Made by a program: the position numbers and the translations under genes. Below, in pieces: positions 15,920-26,306 of a stretch of 64,000 bases of DNA (position 1 is its first letter; every line of letters begins with the position of its first letter). A model generated the notes under the pieces. That model did not search any database. It was not told the origin of the DNA and worked only from the letters and a program-made list of their open reading frames with translations. The DNA comes from Gammaproteobacteria bacterium (GTDB lineage: Bacteria > Pseudomonadota > Gammaproteobacteria > Pseudomonadales > Pseudohongiellaceae): contig PALV01000002.1 of assembly GCA_002706685.1 (NCBI GenBank), forward strand, positions 1 through 64,000, in the 5' to 3' direction.

Positions 15920-17011
15920 ATGTCATGGTTACACACAGCCAGTAGTTTTCTGGCCATTTCGCAACTGGTGTTTCTCGCCTGTCTGTATTCGGTCTATTTT
16001 CCACGCAGGCTGATCTCCCGCCTTATCGTACTCTTCAGTATCTGCATCACGGCCTACATTCTGGTGCGGTCCGACGTTGATTGGCCGCAGGCGGTACGCC
16101 TGCTGCTGACCATTCTGGCAACCCTGGCGCCAGCGGTGCTGTGGGTGATTGCCCGTTATCTGTTTGAAGACCAGAGGCGAGTCCATCCGGGTGTGGCGGC
16201 CATGATCATCTTTTGTATGGTCATCCGTACGATTGGACTGCTGTCCTACGGTGGCAGTGTGCCCCGAGACAGTACCTTCCTGTATTTACTGTACTTTTAC
16301 ATACCACAATGGATCATGCTGTTCCTGGCCTGCCACGTTGTCTATATGGCCTGTCGCGGCCGCGAAGGTGATCTGGTGGAGTCGCGTCGTCAGGTGCGGG
16401 TGCCCTTTGCCATCGGCATGGGTACCATCGTCGGGGTAATCATTGGCTCCGGCTTTTTCCAGTTCGGCGGGCCGCAGCTGGATACCCTGTATTTCATGGT
16501 GATCTTTGGACTGATCCTGTTTGTGAACCTGGCCATGTTCAGACTGCAGAATGATGCGCCACAGCTGATTCAGACTGCCGTTGAACAGCCGCGGATTGCA
16601 GCGTCCACTCTCCCCACTGGCACCGTATCACGACATGATCAGCAGCTGATCGATCGCGTTCTGACGGCGATGCGCCAGGAGCGTCTGTACGCCGAGCCAG
16701 GACTGACCATTGGTGACCTGGCGGCCAAGGTATCCCTGCAGGAATACCGTCTTCGTCGGCTGATCAATCAGGCAATGCACTTCAGAAATTTCAATCAGTT
16801 CCTGAACCAGTACCGCATTGAAGAGGCCGCCCGCCGGCTTCGAGACCCTGAGGAAGAACATATTCCCATATCCAGCATCGCGCTTGATGTGGGTTATGTC
16901 TCATTGTCTTCGTTCAATAAGGCGTTCAAAGAGACTCATGGTGTGACGCCGTCGGTTTGGCGCATACAAACCGACGCACAGCACTTTGCCAGTGGCGGGC
17001 AAGGGGAGTAA
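15920..17011 (+). CDS. AraC-family regulator with an N-terminal membrane domain
   Basis: A 363-residue protein. The first roughly 215 residues hold about seven hydrophobic segments (beginning ASSFLAISQLVFLACLY), and the C-terminal 110 residues form an AraC/XylS DNA-binding domain with two helix-turn-helices (SLQEYRLRRLINQAM and the family signature region ISSIALDVGYVSLSSFNKAFKETHGVTPS, cited here as separate pieces of that region). Such membrane-anchored AraC proteins sense envelope or small-molecule signals and bind DNA from the membrane. It lies between the cytochrome/monooxygenase pair (after their terminator) and ctaA. Which of these it controls is not visible. Confidence 0.85.
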   Translation: MSWLHTASSFLAISQLVFLACLYSVYFPRRLISRLIVLFSICITAYILVRSDVDWPQAVRLLLTILATLAPAVLWVIARYLFEDQRRVHPGVAAMIIFCMVIRTIGLLSYGGSVPRDSTFLYLLYFYIPQWIMLFLACHVVYMACRGREGDLVESRRQVRVPFAIGMGTIVGVIIGSGFFQFGGPQLDTLYFMVIFGLILFVNLAMFRLQNDAPQLIQTAVEQPRIAASTLPTGTVSRHDQQLIDRVLTAMRQERLYAEPGLTIGDLAAKVSLQEYRLRRLINQAMHFRNFNQFLNQYRIEEAARRLRDPEEEHIPISSIALDVGYVSLSSFNKAFKETHGVTPSVWRIQTDAQHFASGGQGE

Positions 17012-17120
17012 AATCCCTGTACAACAAGACTTGCCTCATACGGTGTGTTGAGACCTGAATCAGTCGGGCTCCCTGATCACCGTGTCCTGATTCTCCCGAT
17101 TGCTGGAACATACGCTGAAC

Positions 17121-18137
17121 ATGACCGATTCAAGCCTTATTGATGATACGCCTGCGCTAAGATCCTGGCGCCGAATTGCACTGATAACCATTTGTGCTGT
17201 CTATTTTCTGATTCTTGTCGGAGCGACAGTCCGCGCATCCGGTGCCGGAATGGGCTGCCCCGACTGGCCAACCTGTTTCGGAAGCTGGATTCCTCCAGTC
17301 AGCGAGTCGCAGCTGCCAGCCAACTACCAGGAAATCTATGCCGATCGCGGTTACGCTGAAACCCGCTTCAATCCAGTCAAAACCTGGACTGAGTATGTCA
17401 ACCGCCTGGTAGGCGTCAGTATTGGTCTGTTCATCCTGATCACCGCTGTGAAGTCAATCGGGCTTCGGCGACACGATCGCTGGATCACAATCGCGTCGGT
17501 AGCCGCGCTGTTGATGGTGATCTATCAGGGCTGGCTGGGTTCGCGGGTAGTGGCGTCCAACCTGCAGCCAGGCATGATTACCGTGCATATGTTAATGGCG
17601 CTGGCAATCGTTGGTGTGTTGCTGTTTGCACTGGCGCGCTCAAGGCGCGGCATTGTGGCTGCGCGCTCAATTGAGGGGCTGGACCGACGCTTCAAGCCAT
17701 GGCTCTATGCGGTCATGGCCATGACCGTTGTGCAGATCACGATGGGCATTCAGATTCGAGAATTAATGGACTATCTGAACCATGTTCAGGGTGCTGACCG
17801 CTCGACATGGATATCCGCACAGCAGTGGGTGTTTTATGTGCACCGTTCCTTCTCGGCGGTAGTCCTGTTCTCCAATGTCTGGCTGGTGTGGCTGGCTTAC
17901 CGTTCGCTGGGCCATCATCACTTCATTACAAGACTGGCCGGCGGCGTGCTGGCGGTGATCGGGCTTGCGGTCATCTCTGGTGCGACCCTTGGCCACCTTG
18001 GAATGCCGGCCCTGGTTCAACCCCTGCACCTGCTCAGTGCCTCACTTATTTTTGGCCTGCAGTTTCTGTTATGGATGGATTACCGACACGCAACAGGGCA
18101 GCAATCCGGCGGCGGCCATCAGGCAGCCATCGCGTGA
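17121..18137 (+). CDS. ctaA: Heme A synthase
   Basis: A 338-residue COX15/CtaA-type integral membrane enzyme that oxidises heme O to heme A for aa3-type cytochrome oxidase. Eight hydrophobic segments are apparent. The N-terminal signature VRASGAGMGCPDWPTC (residues 37-52) carries the conserved cysteine pair (46, 52), and KTWTEYVNR (87-95) contains the essential glutamate. I chose ATG 17121 over TTG 17100 because it gives the usual N-terminus. No ctaB or cox genes are adjacent in this window. The stop overlaps the start of the next gene (GTGA). Confidence 0.93.
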   Translation: MTDSSLIDDTPALRSWRRIALITICAVYFLILVGATVRASGAGMGCPDWPTCFGSWIPPVSESQLPANYQEIYADRGYAETRFNPVKTWTEYVNRLVGVSIGLFILITAVKSIGLRRHDRWITIASVAALLMVIYQGWLGSRVVASNLQPGMITVHMLMALAIVGVLLFALARSRRGIVAARSIEGLDRRFKPWLYAVMAMTVVQITMGIQIRELMDYLNHVQGADRSTWISAQQWVFYVHRSFSAVVLFSNVWLVWLAYRSLGHHHFITRLAGGVLAVIGLAVISGATLGHLGMPALVQPLHLLSASLIFGLQFLLWMDYRHATGQQSGGGHQAAIA

Positions 18138-19039
18138 TTCGCTGGCTGGCGGCGGCGCTACTGCTTACCAGTGGCTGTGCCGGCTATCCAGCGTCGCTTG
18201 ACCGTGACACGCTGGATGCGCAACAACAGGCGCTGCTTGACTCGGATACCTATACCTATGAATGGCTATTGGTAGACGAACCCCATGCCGTGGCGGTGCT
18301 GGTGCATGGTCTGAATCTGCAGCCTGATGCGATGGACGATATTGCCGCTGCGCTACTGGACGCCAATATCAATGTGCTCAGCGTTTCTCTGAGCGGTCAT
18401 GCTGATGAGCTGGATGCGCAGGGCCGTCTGGTGCAGTTTCGCGAGGCCGATTTTTCTGTCTGGCAGGGCGAGGTTCGCAGGGCGGTCCGTGAGGCGAATC
18501 AGGCTGCTGTAGATCAGTCACTGCCGCTCTATGTGGTCGGGTTTTCGCTGGGTGGATTGCTGGCAGCTGATTATCAGGCGCACTTCGCTGAACAGGACGG
18601 CGCAGGTCCTCAAAAAATGGTGCTGTTTGCGCCAGCTATCAGTCTGCGCTGGTCTTCCTATCTGCTTTACCCTTTGCAGCCTTTTCCCGACGTGGTGCTG
18701 CCCAGCACTTCACCAGATGAGTATCGTGCCAATGATTTTGCACCGGTGTCGGCCTATCTTGCCCTTTATCGCGGCATTGAAGCATTTAACGCATCAATAA
18801 CCGATACATTGAACATGCCTGTGCTGCTATTCATGCACTCACGCGATGAGCTGGTGTCAGACAATGGCATACGTGAATTCATCAATACGCATCAGTTGAG
18901 TCAGTGGCAGTATGTCGATGTTGAAAAAAGCGAAGATGCGGCCAGTGTGCTGAATCATCTGATCATCGGGCCGCACTCACTGGGGCAGGAGGCCTGGCAG
19001 AACGTCCGCCAGACCATGCTTGATTTTCTGCAGCCCTGA
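18134..19039 (+). CDS. Lipoprotein of the alpha/beta hydrolase fold
   Basis: A 301-residue protein with a lipoprotein signal (LLLTSGC, Cys15), so probably anchored on the periplasmic face of a membrane. The hydrolase fold is shown by LVHGL (oxyanion loop, residues 56-60), the nucleophile elbow GFSLGG with Ser138, an acid candidate in HSRDELV and the C-terminal histidine in VLNHLIIGPHS. Relatives are monoglyceride lipase or serine aminopeptidase-like esterases. GTG 18134 is the natural start: it overlaps the ctaA stop by four bases and gives a clean signal peptide; a longer frame reaching back to 17807 runs antiframe through ctaA and is not real. The stop codon abuts the convergent gene's stop (TGATCA). 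Confidence 0.85.
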   Translation: MIRWLAAALLLTSGCAGYPASLDRDTLDAQQQALLDSDTYTYEWLLVDEPHAVAVLVHGLNLQPDAMDDIAAALLDANINVLSVSLSGHADELDAQGRLVQFREADFSVWQGEVRRAVREANQAAVDQSLPLYVVGFSLGGLLAADYQAHFAEQDGAGPQKMVLFAPAISLRWSSYLLYPLQPFPDVVLPSTSPDEYRANDFAPVSAYLALYRGIEAFNASITDTLNMPVLLFMHSRDELVSDNGIREFINTHQLSQWQYVDVEKSEDAASVLNHLIIGPHSLGQEAWQNVRQTMLDFLQP

Positions 19040-19864
19040 TCAGTTCTTGATGAACTTGAGGGTCATGCGGTCACTTTCACCGATACGGATGTTACGCGCA
19101 CGTGTTTCATCGTCCAGTCCGCGCAGGTTCGGAGGCAGCATCCACACACCGTTGGGATGATCCTTGGGATCGTTTGGATTGGCATTAATCTCCGAGCGGC
19201 CAGCCAGGGTGAATCCATGTGCGGTCATCAGGTCGATCAATTGCTGTTCGTGAATATAGCCGTTGCCCGGAATGGCAGCCTGGTCAGCTGGCCAGCGGTG
19301 ATCGACGATGCCAACGACACCGCCCGGTTTCAGTGCAGCATGCCACGCCATGACAACATTGTCTGCGCCCATGCCAAGCCAGTTGTGGGCATTTCTGAAA
19401 TCCACGATCGCATCAACTGTGCCAGCTGGCGCGATTGCAGACTGTGACTGGGTGAGCTGTTGGGATATCTCGATATCACCGTACAGCTCCGTGTTGCTGT
19501 CGATCAGACGCGCAAATGCGGCGTTGGAGCCCGTCATCCAGCCTTGTTCAGGATTGTCACTGCGATCATAGGTGGCGGCAATCAGCTTGCCATTCTCTTT
19601 CAGATAGGGCGCGAGTATTTCGGTATACCAGCCGCCGCCTGGCCAGGCTTCGATGACAGTGTGGTGTGGCTCGATACCAAAAAATGTCAGTGTGTCGTAA
19701 GGGCTGCGATAGACATCGCGTGCCTTGTTCAGGTCAGATCTGTGGTCGCCGTGAATGGCAGCCAGCAGTGGGCCGTTGTGCTGGGCGGCGGCCTGTCCGA
19801 TGGCCAGAACGCCGGCCAGCATCAAAGCTGAGCAGGCGAGCGTTTTTCTAATTACTGTTTTCAT
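19040..19864 (-). CDS. Exported methyltransferase-like protein (COG4798 type)
   Basis: A 274-residue protein with a clear signal peptide (residues 1-27, ending QAAAQ) followed by a class I methyltransferase-like domain. The motif I region reads VIEAWPGGGWYTEIL near residue 70 and the post-motif DAIVDFRNAHNW near residue 150. The family, predicted secreted methyltransferases, is widespread but, as far as I know, uncharacterised; S-adenosylmethionine is not expected in the periplasm, so it may use another ligand or act differently. It is convergent with the lipoprotein hydrolase, with no spacer at all. An upstream gap of about 40 bases separates it from the co-directional PAP2 phosphatase gene. 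Confidence 0.8.
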   Translation of the reverse strand: MKTVIRKTLACSALMLAGVLAIGQAAAQHNGPLLAAIHGDHRSDLNKARDVYRSPYDTLTFFGIEPHHTVIEAWPGGGWYTEILAPYLKENGKLIAATYDRSDNPEQGWMTGSNAAFARLIDSNTELYGDIEISQQLTQSQSAIAPAGTVDAIVDFRNAHNWLGMGADNVVMAWHAALKPGGVVGIVDHRWPADQAAIPGNGYIHEQQLIDLMTAHGFTLAGRSEINANPNDPKDHPNGVWMLPPNLRGLDDETRARNIRIGESDRMTLKFIKN

Positions 19865-19905
19865 TGCGTAATGCTCCGCAGAGTGTGAATACCGAGCAAA
19901 AGAGA

Positions 19906-20463
19906 TTACCCCAGAATTGCCAGCGGTAACAGTGCAGTGATTGCCAGCCAGGCGATCAGTGAGCCCAGCGCTGCACCGGCGATTACGTCAGAAATGAAAT
20001 GCACCTTCAGCATGACCCGGGACAGTCCTACCAGAGCAGCCCAGCCATACATGAACAGGCCTGGCAGGGGAAAGAAGAAACTGACCAGTGCCGCCATCAT
20101 GAAGGCCGCTGTGGTATGCCCGGAAGGGAAACTGAACTCATCGGACGGATTAAGTGCTGGTGCCATGGCCTCAACAACCCGGAACGGCCGACGGCGTTTG
20201 AACGCGTTCTTGAGCACCCAGTAAATGGGCAATTCAATCAGGAAGCCAATCAGACCAGCAATCAGGAACCCAGTGCCTGCTTCTGGAAACAGCCAGGGCA
20301 AACATATGCCAAGCGCCAGATACAGATACCCGTCACCGCTGAATGAGATGGCGCGAATCAGTCGTTCCACCCGGGCGTGACGGTGTACACTGTTTAGTGC
20401 GAGGAAAAGGCGGGCATCCATGTCAGCCAGACGTTGCAAAGCATTGACGGTTCGGTTGTTCAT
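19906..20463 (-). CDS. PAP2-family membrane phosphatase
   Basis: A 185-residue integral membrane protein with the three acid phosphatase motifs: KNAFKRRRP (residues 85-93), PSGH (113-116) and SR-x5-H-x3-D (148-159). Family members dephosphorylate phosphatidic acid, phosphatidylglycerophosphate or undecaprenyl pyrophosphate on the periplasmic side. About five to six hydrophobic segments are present. I set the start at ATG 20463; a longer frame to 20583 adds residues that look unstructured and lie in the divergent promoter region with sseA. Substrate not determinable from sequence. Confidence 0.87.
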   Translation of the reverse strand: MNNRTVNALQRLADMDARLFLALNSVHRHARVERLIRAISFSGDGYLYLALGICLPWLFPEAGTGFLIAGLIGFLIELPIYWVLKNAFKRRRPFRVVEAMAPALNPSDEFSFPSGHTTAAFMMAALVSFFFPLPGLFMYGWAALVGLSRVMLKVHFISDVIAGAALGSLIAWLAITALLPLAILG

Positions 20464-20618
20464 AACGGCTACCCCGTTTGTCTGCACGCGGGCAGTTTGG
20501 CAGCGCTTTACGACAGCTGCATGTCCTGCGCATGACATTTCGTTGACAATCAATGGTTTTGCTAACGGCGGCTGACCCGACACATTTAATTACCCCCATC
20601 ATGGAAAATGAGGCGTTA

Positions 20619-21485
20619 ATGAAGACACACAGTGATGAAAAAAAAGTCGTTAATCCATTGATCAGTGCAGGGCAGCTGGAATCACTGCTGTCCAGCGAAG
20701 GGGTTTTTGTCATTGACTGTCGGTTCAAGCTGGAGGATGTCAGCTATGGCCGGAGGGCCTACCAGGAAGGTCACATTCCGGGAGCAGTATTTCTGGACCT
20801 CGATGAGGACCTGTCGTCGGCAATCGTGCCTGGCGAGACAGGCCGCCATCCGCTGCCAGATCCGGCTGTGCTGGAAGCCAGGCTTCGAGAGCTGGGCATG
20901 CGCAACAGCGATCATGTCGTGGTCTACGACGACAGCTCTTCCCTGCATGCCGCGCGAGCCTGGTGGCTGCTCATGTGGCTCGGACATTCAAAGGTCCAGG
21001 TGCTTGACGGTGGTTTGGCAGCCTGGCGAAACCGCGGCGGCAAGACCACAGATTCCATGACCGTCAAAGCCTGGCCGGGCAATTTTGTTGCCCAGCCTGT
21101 GGCGGACATGTGGGTATCGTCCGGTGAAGTGCTGAAGCATCTGGACACGCCGCAGTGGCAACTGATTGATGCGCGCGCTGAACCGAGGTTTCGGGGAGAG
21201 CACGAGCCGATTGATCCGGTAGCCGGGCATATTCCCGGCGCAATCTGTCTGCCGTGCTCCGGCAACGTCGATGAACAGGGCCGGTTTCTGCCGGCTGCGG
21301 AATTGGCGAAGCGTTTTGCTGCGCTGGAGTCAAATGGCGAACTGGTGGCGTATTGCGGTTCAGGCGTGACGGCCTGCCACAATATTCTGGCGGCAGCGAT
21401 AGCCGGGCTGGAATTGCCGCGGCTCTACGCTGGTTCATGGAGCGAGTGGATTACAGATCCGTCGCGGCCCGTCGCAAAAGTCTGA
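20619..21485 (+). CDS. sseA: 3-mercaptopyruvate/thiosulfate sulfurtransferase
   Basis: A 288-residue protein of two rhodanese domains. The C-terminal active-site loop reads CGSGVTA with Cys246, the form typical of 3-mercaptopyruvate sulfurtransferases rather than the CRKG loop of thiosulfate-specific rhodaneses. The N-terminal domain has the structural motif VIDCRF and GHIPGAVFLD (51-60). The enzyme moves sulfur from mercaptopyruvate to thiols or cyanide in the cytoplasm. Start at ATG 20619 has GAGG at good spacing; ATG 20601 is an alternative. It is divergent from the PAP2 gene and converges with the EamA transporter gene. Confidence 0.88.
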   Translation: MKTHSDEKKVVNPLISAGQLESLLSSEGVFVIDCRFKLEDVSYGRRAYQEGHIPGAVFLDLDEDLSSAIVPGETGRHPLPDPAVLEARLRELGMRNSDHVVVYDDSSSLHAARAWWLLMWLGHSKVQVLDGGLAAWRNRGGKTTDSMTVKAWPGNFVAQPVADMWVSSGEVLKHLDTPQWQLIDARAEPRFRGEHEPIDPVAGHIPGAICLPCSGNVDEQGRFLPAAELAKRFAALESNGELVAYCGSGVTACHNILAAAIAGLELPRLYAGSWSEWITDPSRPVAKV

Positions 21486-21517
21486 TTGCCGATTCGCCTG
21501 GTGTCCGGTGAGCTGTC

Positions 21518-22378
21518 TCAGGCAAGCTTGCTGGCCGGGCGCCGCGCATTGATCCATAAGGAAAAGGCAATAATGGAGCCGCCCAGGAACAGCGGCAGCA
21601 AAGGTTCATCCCGGCCCCAGATGGCAAGATTGACCAACAAGCCGGCTGGCACCAGTGCATTGTTCATGATGCCCAGCGTGCCGGCGTCGACCTGACAGCC
21701 ACCCCGGTTCCACAGATACATGCCGATGCCGGACGCACCCACGCCCAGCCAGGCAAGAATGCCCCAGTGCAACGATGTAGACGGCAGCATCTCGGTATTG
21801 CCGAAAACCAGGAAAGAGGGCAGAGCAATGATCAGTGCACCGATAAAAAAGTGACCAAAAGTGCGCCAGGGCTTCAGTACCAATGGGAACGCCTGCATCA
21901 AATGCTTGTAACCCACCTGGCCAGCAGCAAAAGTGAGGTTCGACACCTGCAACAGCAGGAAACCAGTCAGATAGTCTTCACTCAGACCGTCATACCGAAT
22001 CACGCCGGCGCCCAGTGTTGCAACCGCTGCGGCCAACAGCGCAACAGGTGAAAAGCGGCGATTCAGGGCATCATCGATCAGCGTCACGTACAGGGGCGTG
22101 AAGATCGTAAACAGCAGCACTTCCGGCACTGTCAGGAAGCTGAATGATCGATACAGCAACAGGTAAGTGATGCCAAACTGCAGGGCGCCACACAACATGA
22201 GTCCAGCGATCAGCCGGCCGGGAACCCCGCGCCAGACCGTCAGCGGCAGGAACATCAGCGCAGCCAGAGTCACGCGCGTCAGGACCGCAAAATCGTTGTC
22301 GACGTTGCCGCTAAGAAACTCGCCAATCAGGCTGAATGAGAACGCCCAGAAGACGGTGACAAATAACAATAAGCCCAT
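21518..22378 (-). CDS. EamA/DMT-family inner-membrane transporter
   Basis: A 286-residue protein with about ten hydrophobic segments arranged as two EamA repeats, the drug/metabolite transporter pattern. It begins MGLLLFVTVFWAFSFSLIGE, with the FWAFSF aromatic motif common at the first helix. ATG 22378 is the sensible start; the longer frame to 22579 would extend into the prfC gene on the other strand. Such proteins export amino acids, nucleobases or related metabolites. It shares a 118-base divergent promoter region with prfC. Confidence 0.85.
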   Translation of the reverse strand: MGLLLFVTVFWAFSFSLIGEFLSGNVDNDFAVLTRVTLAALMFLPLTVWRGVPGRLIAGLMLCGALQFGITYLLLYRSFSFLTVPEVLLFTIFTPLYVTLIDDALNRRFSPVALLAAAVATLGAGVIRYDGLSEDYLTGFLLLQVSNLTFAAGQVGYKHLMQAFPLVLKPWRTFGHFFIGALIIALPSFLVFGNTEMLPSTSLHWGILAWLGVGASGIGMYLWNRGGCQVDAGTLGIMNNALVPAGLLVNLAIWGRDEPLLPLFLGGSIIAFSLWINARRPASKLA

Positions 22379-22496
22379 ATCAGATTCATCAGATGCGAAA
22401 AAGTGGCAAAGCGTAGCACATAAGCGGGTTGCAGGTTTGTTTAATGGCGGCGAATAGGCGAAAATACGCGCCTTTTCAAAGTCGCAGATACACGTT

Positions 22497-24101
22497 ATGG
22501 CACAAGACCAGTTAGCGCGGGAAATCGCTACCCGTCGCACCTTCGCGATCATTTCGCACCCGGACGCCGGTAAAACCACGATTACCGAAAAGTTGCTGCT
22601 GTTCGGACGTCTGATTCAGACAGCCGGGTCGGTGAAGGGCAAGCGCAATGAAAAACATGCGACCTCTGACTGGATGGCCATGGAGCAGCAGCGGGGCATC
22701 TCGGTGACCTCGTCGGTAATGCAGTTTCCCTATAACGACGCTGTTGTAAACCTGCTCGACACGCCCGGCCACGAAGATTTCTCGGAGGACACTTACCGCG
22801 TATTGACTGCTGTAGACTCTGCGCTGATGGTGGTGGATGGCGCAAAAGGCGTCGAGGAAAGGACCATCAAGCTGATGGAAGTCTGTCGTCTGCGGGACAC
22901 GCCCATCTTTACCTTCGTGAACAAACTGGACCGAGACACGCGCGATCCGATTGAAGTGCTGGATGAGATTGAGACAGTGCTTAATATCCAGTGTGCACCG
23001 ATCTATTGGCCGCTGGGCAATGGTAAGGGCTTTAAGGGTGTTTACAACCTCTATACTGACACCCTTCATGTTTATCATCACGGGCAGGGCGATCGCATTC
23101 CTGATGATGTGAGAATCGAAGGGCTGCGCAGTGCCGAGGCCAAGGCCCTGCTGGGTGCCTACGCCGACGATTTCGCTGACGAGATTGAACTGGTGCGCGG
23201 CGCCAGTCATGAATTTGATCTCGAGGAATACCTGGCCGGTCGCATGACGCCGGTGTTTTTTGGTACGGCACTGGGCAACTTCGGCGTTCGCGAGCTGCTA
23301 GACGATTTTGTGAAATGGGCGCCATCGCCCAGGGCCCGTGGTACAGACAGCCGCGAGGTGTCGCCGGTTGAACCCCAGTTCAGTGCCTTTGTATTCAAGA
23401 TCCAGGCGAACATGGACCCGAACCACCGTGACCGTGTTGCCTTTCTGCGCATCTGCTCCGGCAAATACAGCAAGGGCATGAAGCTGCAGCACTGCCGGCT
23501 CGGCAAAGATGTCCGAATCAGCGACGCCGTGACTTTCAAGGCCGGTGAGCGCGAACAGGCGGATCACGCCGTGTCTGGTGACATCATAGGGTTTCACAAT
23601 CACGGCACCATTCAGATTGGTGACACCTTTACCGAAGGCGAGCTGCTGCAGTTCACCGGTATCCCGCACTTCGCCCCGGAACTGTTTCGCCGCATCCGAC
23701 TGAAAGACCCATTGAAGACCAAGCAGTTGCAGAAAGGGCTGCGGCAGTTGTCAGAAGAAGGCTCGGTCCAGGTATTCATGCCTGAGCGTAACAATGACCT
23801 GATCGTTGGCGCGGTTGGTGTGCTGCAGTTCGAAGTGGTTGCCTATCGTCTGAAGGATGAATACAAGGTGGACTGCATCTACGAGCCGGTGAACATTTAC
23901 AGCGCGCGCTGGGTGGAATGCGACGATCCGAAGAAGTTTGAGGAGTTCAAGAAGAAGGCCTACGAAAACCTGGCAGTAGATGGTGGCGATCACCTGACCT
24001 ATCTGCCGCCGACGCGGGTGAACCTGAGCCTGATGGAAGAACGCTGGCCCGACGTCCGCTTCCGCGCCACCCGTGAGCACGCTGCCGGACCATCGTCGTA
24101 G
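22497..24101 (+). CDS. prfC: Peptide chain release factor 3
   Basis: A 534-residue translational GTPase that recycles RF1/RF2 from the ribosome after termination. G1 is HPDAGKTT (residues 21-28), G3 DTPGHEDF near residue 87, G4 NKLD near residue 141. RF3-specific features include the [14 protein letters not shown] switch region and the C-terminal domain ([12 protein letters not shown]). Length is normal. It is the only gene in its transcript: a non-coding stretch of 566 bases follows before tgt. Confidence 0.95.
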   Translation: MAQDQLAREIATRRTFAIISHPDAGKTTITEKLLLFGRLIQTAGSVKGKRNEKHATSDWMAMEQQRGISVTSSVMQFPYNDAVVNLLDTPGHEDFSEDTYRVLTAVDSALMVVDGAKGVEERTIKLMEVCRLRDTPIFTFVNKLDRDTRDPIEVLDEIETVLNIQCAPIYWPLGNGKGFKGVYNLYTDTLHVYHHGQGDRIPDDVRIEGLRSAEAKALLGAYADDFADEIELVRGASHEFDLEEYLAGRMTPVFFGTALGNFGVRELLDDFVKWAPSPRARGTDSREVSPVEPQFSAFVFKIQANMDPNHRDRVAFLRICSGKYSKGMKLQHCRLGKDVRISDAVTFKAGEREQADHAVSGDIIGFHNHGTIQIGDTFTEGELLQFTGIPHFAPELFRRIRLKDPLKTKQLQKGLRQLSEEGSVQVFMPERNNDLIVGAVGVLQFEVVAYRLKDEYKVDCIYEPVNIYSARWVECDDPKKFEEFKKKAYENLAVDGGDHLTYLPPTRVNLSLMEERWPDVRFRATREHAAGPSS

Positions 24102-24306
24102 CTTTCGGAAAGGCTTCGGAGCTTCGTAGCCCGCGTCGCGCTGACGGTTGCTGCATCCTGGACGCGCCCGTGAACCCTTCCCTGGGGGGCTCGTCGTCGG
24201 ACATCCTGTCCGCCGGCGGTCCAGGCTGTCAGCATCCGCCATCCCGCCGCTGACCGAGTGCCGCGCGGGCCGATATGACATCGTCAGCGACGCACGGTGT
24301 CCAGAA

Positions 24307-24341
24307 ACGACGCGAAGAGCGTCAAGCGCCAACGATGGCGC
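24307..24341. repeat. Diverged 35-bp repeat, copy 1
   Basis: First copy of the 35-base block (core AAGAGCGTCAAGCGCCAACG) in the prfC-tgt gap; the second copy is at 24503-24537 in the same orientation with six differences. Confidence 0.6.
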
Positions 24342-24502
24342 CGGTTACGTACTGTTTGACACCACAGCCGCCAGCTTGCCGTTAGTGGAATCGCCGACCG
24401 TGGGCAGCGATGATTTTCGGCCTTCCCAAGGCGTGCGATCAGCGACTGGGAGCCATTGAGTTATTGAAATGGCACTAGGTCAGCGGCGCGGGATGTCCGG
24501 GG

Positions 24503-25786
<1,284 letters not shown>

Positions 25787-25918
25787 TTTTGCATGGCTTG
25801 TAACTGCGCCCCGCTGCATCGGTCATACAGATGTCAATGGTGGGATCTAAACAGGCCACGCCATTTAATCGTTATATACTATTGATACAACACAGACATT
25901 ATTTGAGAGAGACGCACT

Positions 25919-26251
25919 ATGGACTTTTTTATCAGTACCGCACATGCCCAGCAAGCAGCAGCCCCGCAGGGTGGTGCCATGTTCAACCTGCTGTTTATTG
26001 GCGGCATGTTTGTGCTGTTTTACCTGATTCTGTGGCGTCCACAGGCCAAACGGGCCAAAGAGCATCGCGAGCTGGTCGGCAACCTTGGCAAAGGTGACGA
26101 AGTGCTGACCAGTGGTGGCATCCTGGGCAAAGTCACTAAAGTGACAGACGATTATATTGCTGTAGAAGTGGCTGATGGCGTCGAGCTGAATCTGCAGAAG
26201 TCAGCAGTAGCGGCAGCTCTTCCCAAAGGCACGATCAAGTCGATCGGATGA
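25919..26251 (+). CDS. yajC: Preprotein translocase accessory subunit YajC
   Basis: A 110-residue single-span membrane protein. The membrane helix is at about residues 19-40 (MFNLLFIGGMFVLFYLILW), followed by the family motif RPQAKRAKEH and the conserved GDEVLTSGGILGKV. YajC joins SecD and SecF in the holotranslocon. Start ATG is preceded by GAGAGAG. The 132-base gap after tgt contains a TATACT hexamer (25875-25880) that could be a separate promoter, but no -35 match is evident. Confidence 0.95.
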   Translation: MDFFISTAHAQQAAAPQGGAMFNLLFIGGMFVLFYLILWRPQAKRAKEHRELVGNLGKGDEVLTSGGILGKVTKVTDDYIAVEVADGVELNLQKSAVAAALPKGTIKSIG

Positions 26252-26306
26252 GTCAGCGAACATAAGCGGCTGGCTTCGGCCCGCCGCGCTGTAACAGGTT
26301 CTAAGC

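Noticed and set aside
17807..18133. N-terminal extension of the lipoprotein hydrolase gene into ctaA
   Set aside because: The extension is out of frame with ctaA and unlike any protein; GTG 18134 gives a proper lipoprotein signal.
22379..22579. N-terminal extension of the EamA transporter
   Set aside because: It overlaps prfC on the other strand and precedes the first membrane helix with no typical features.
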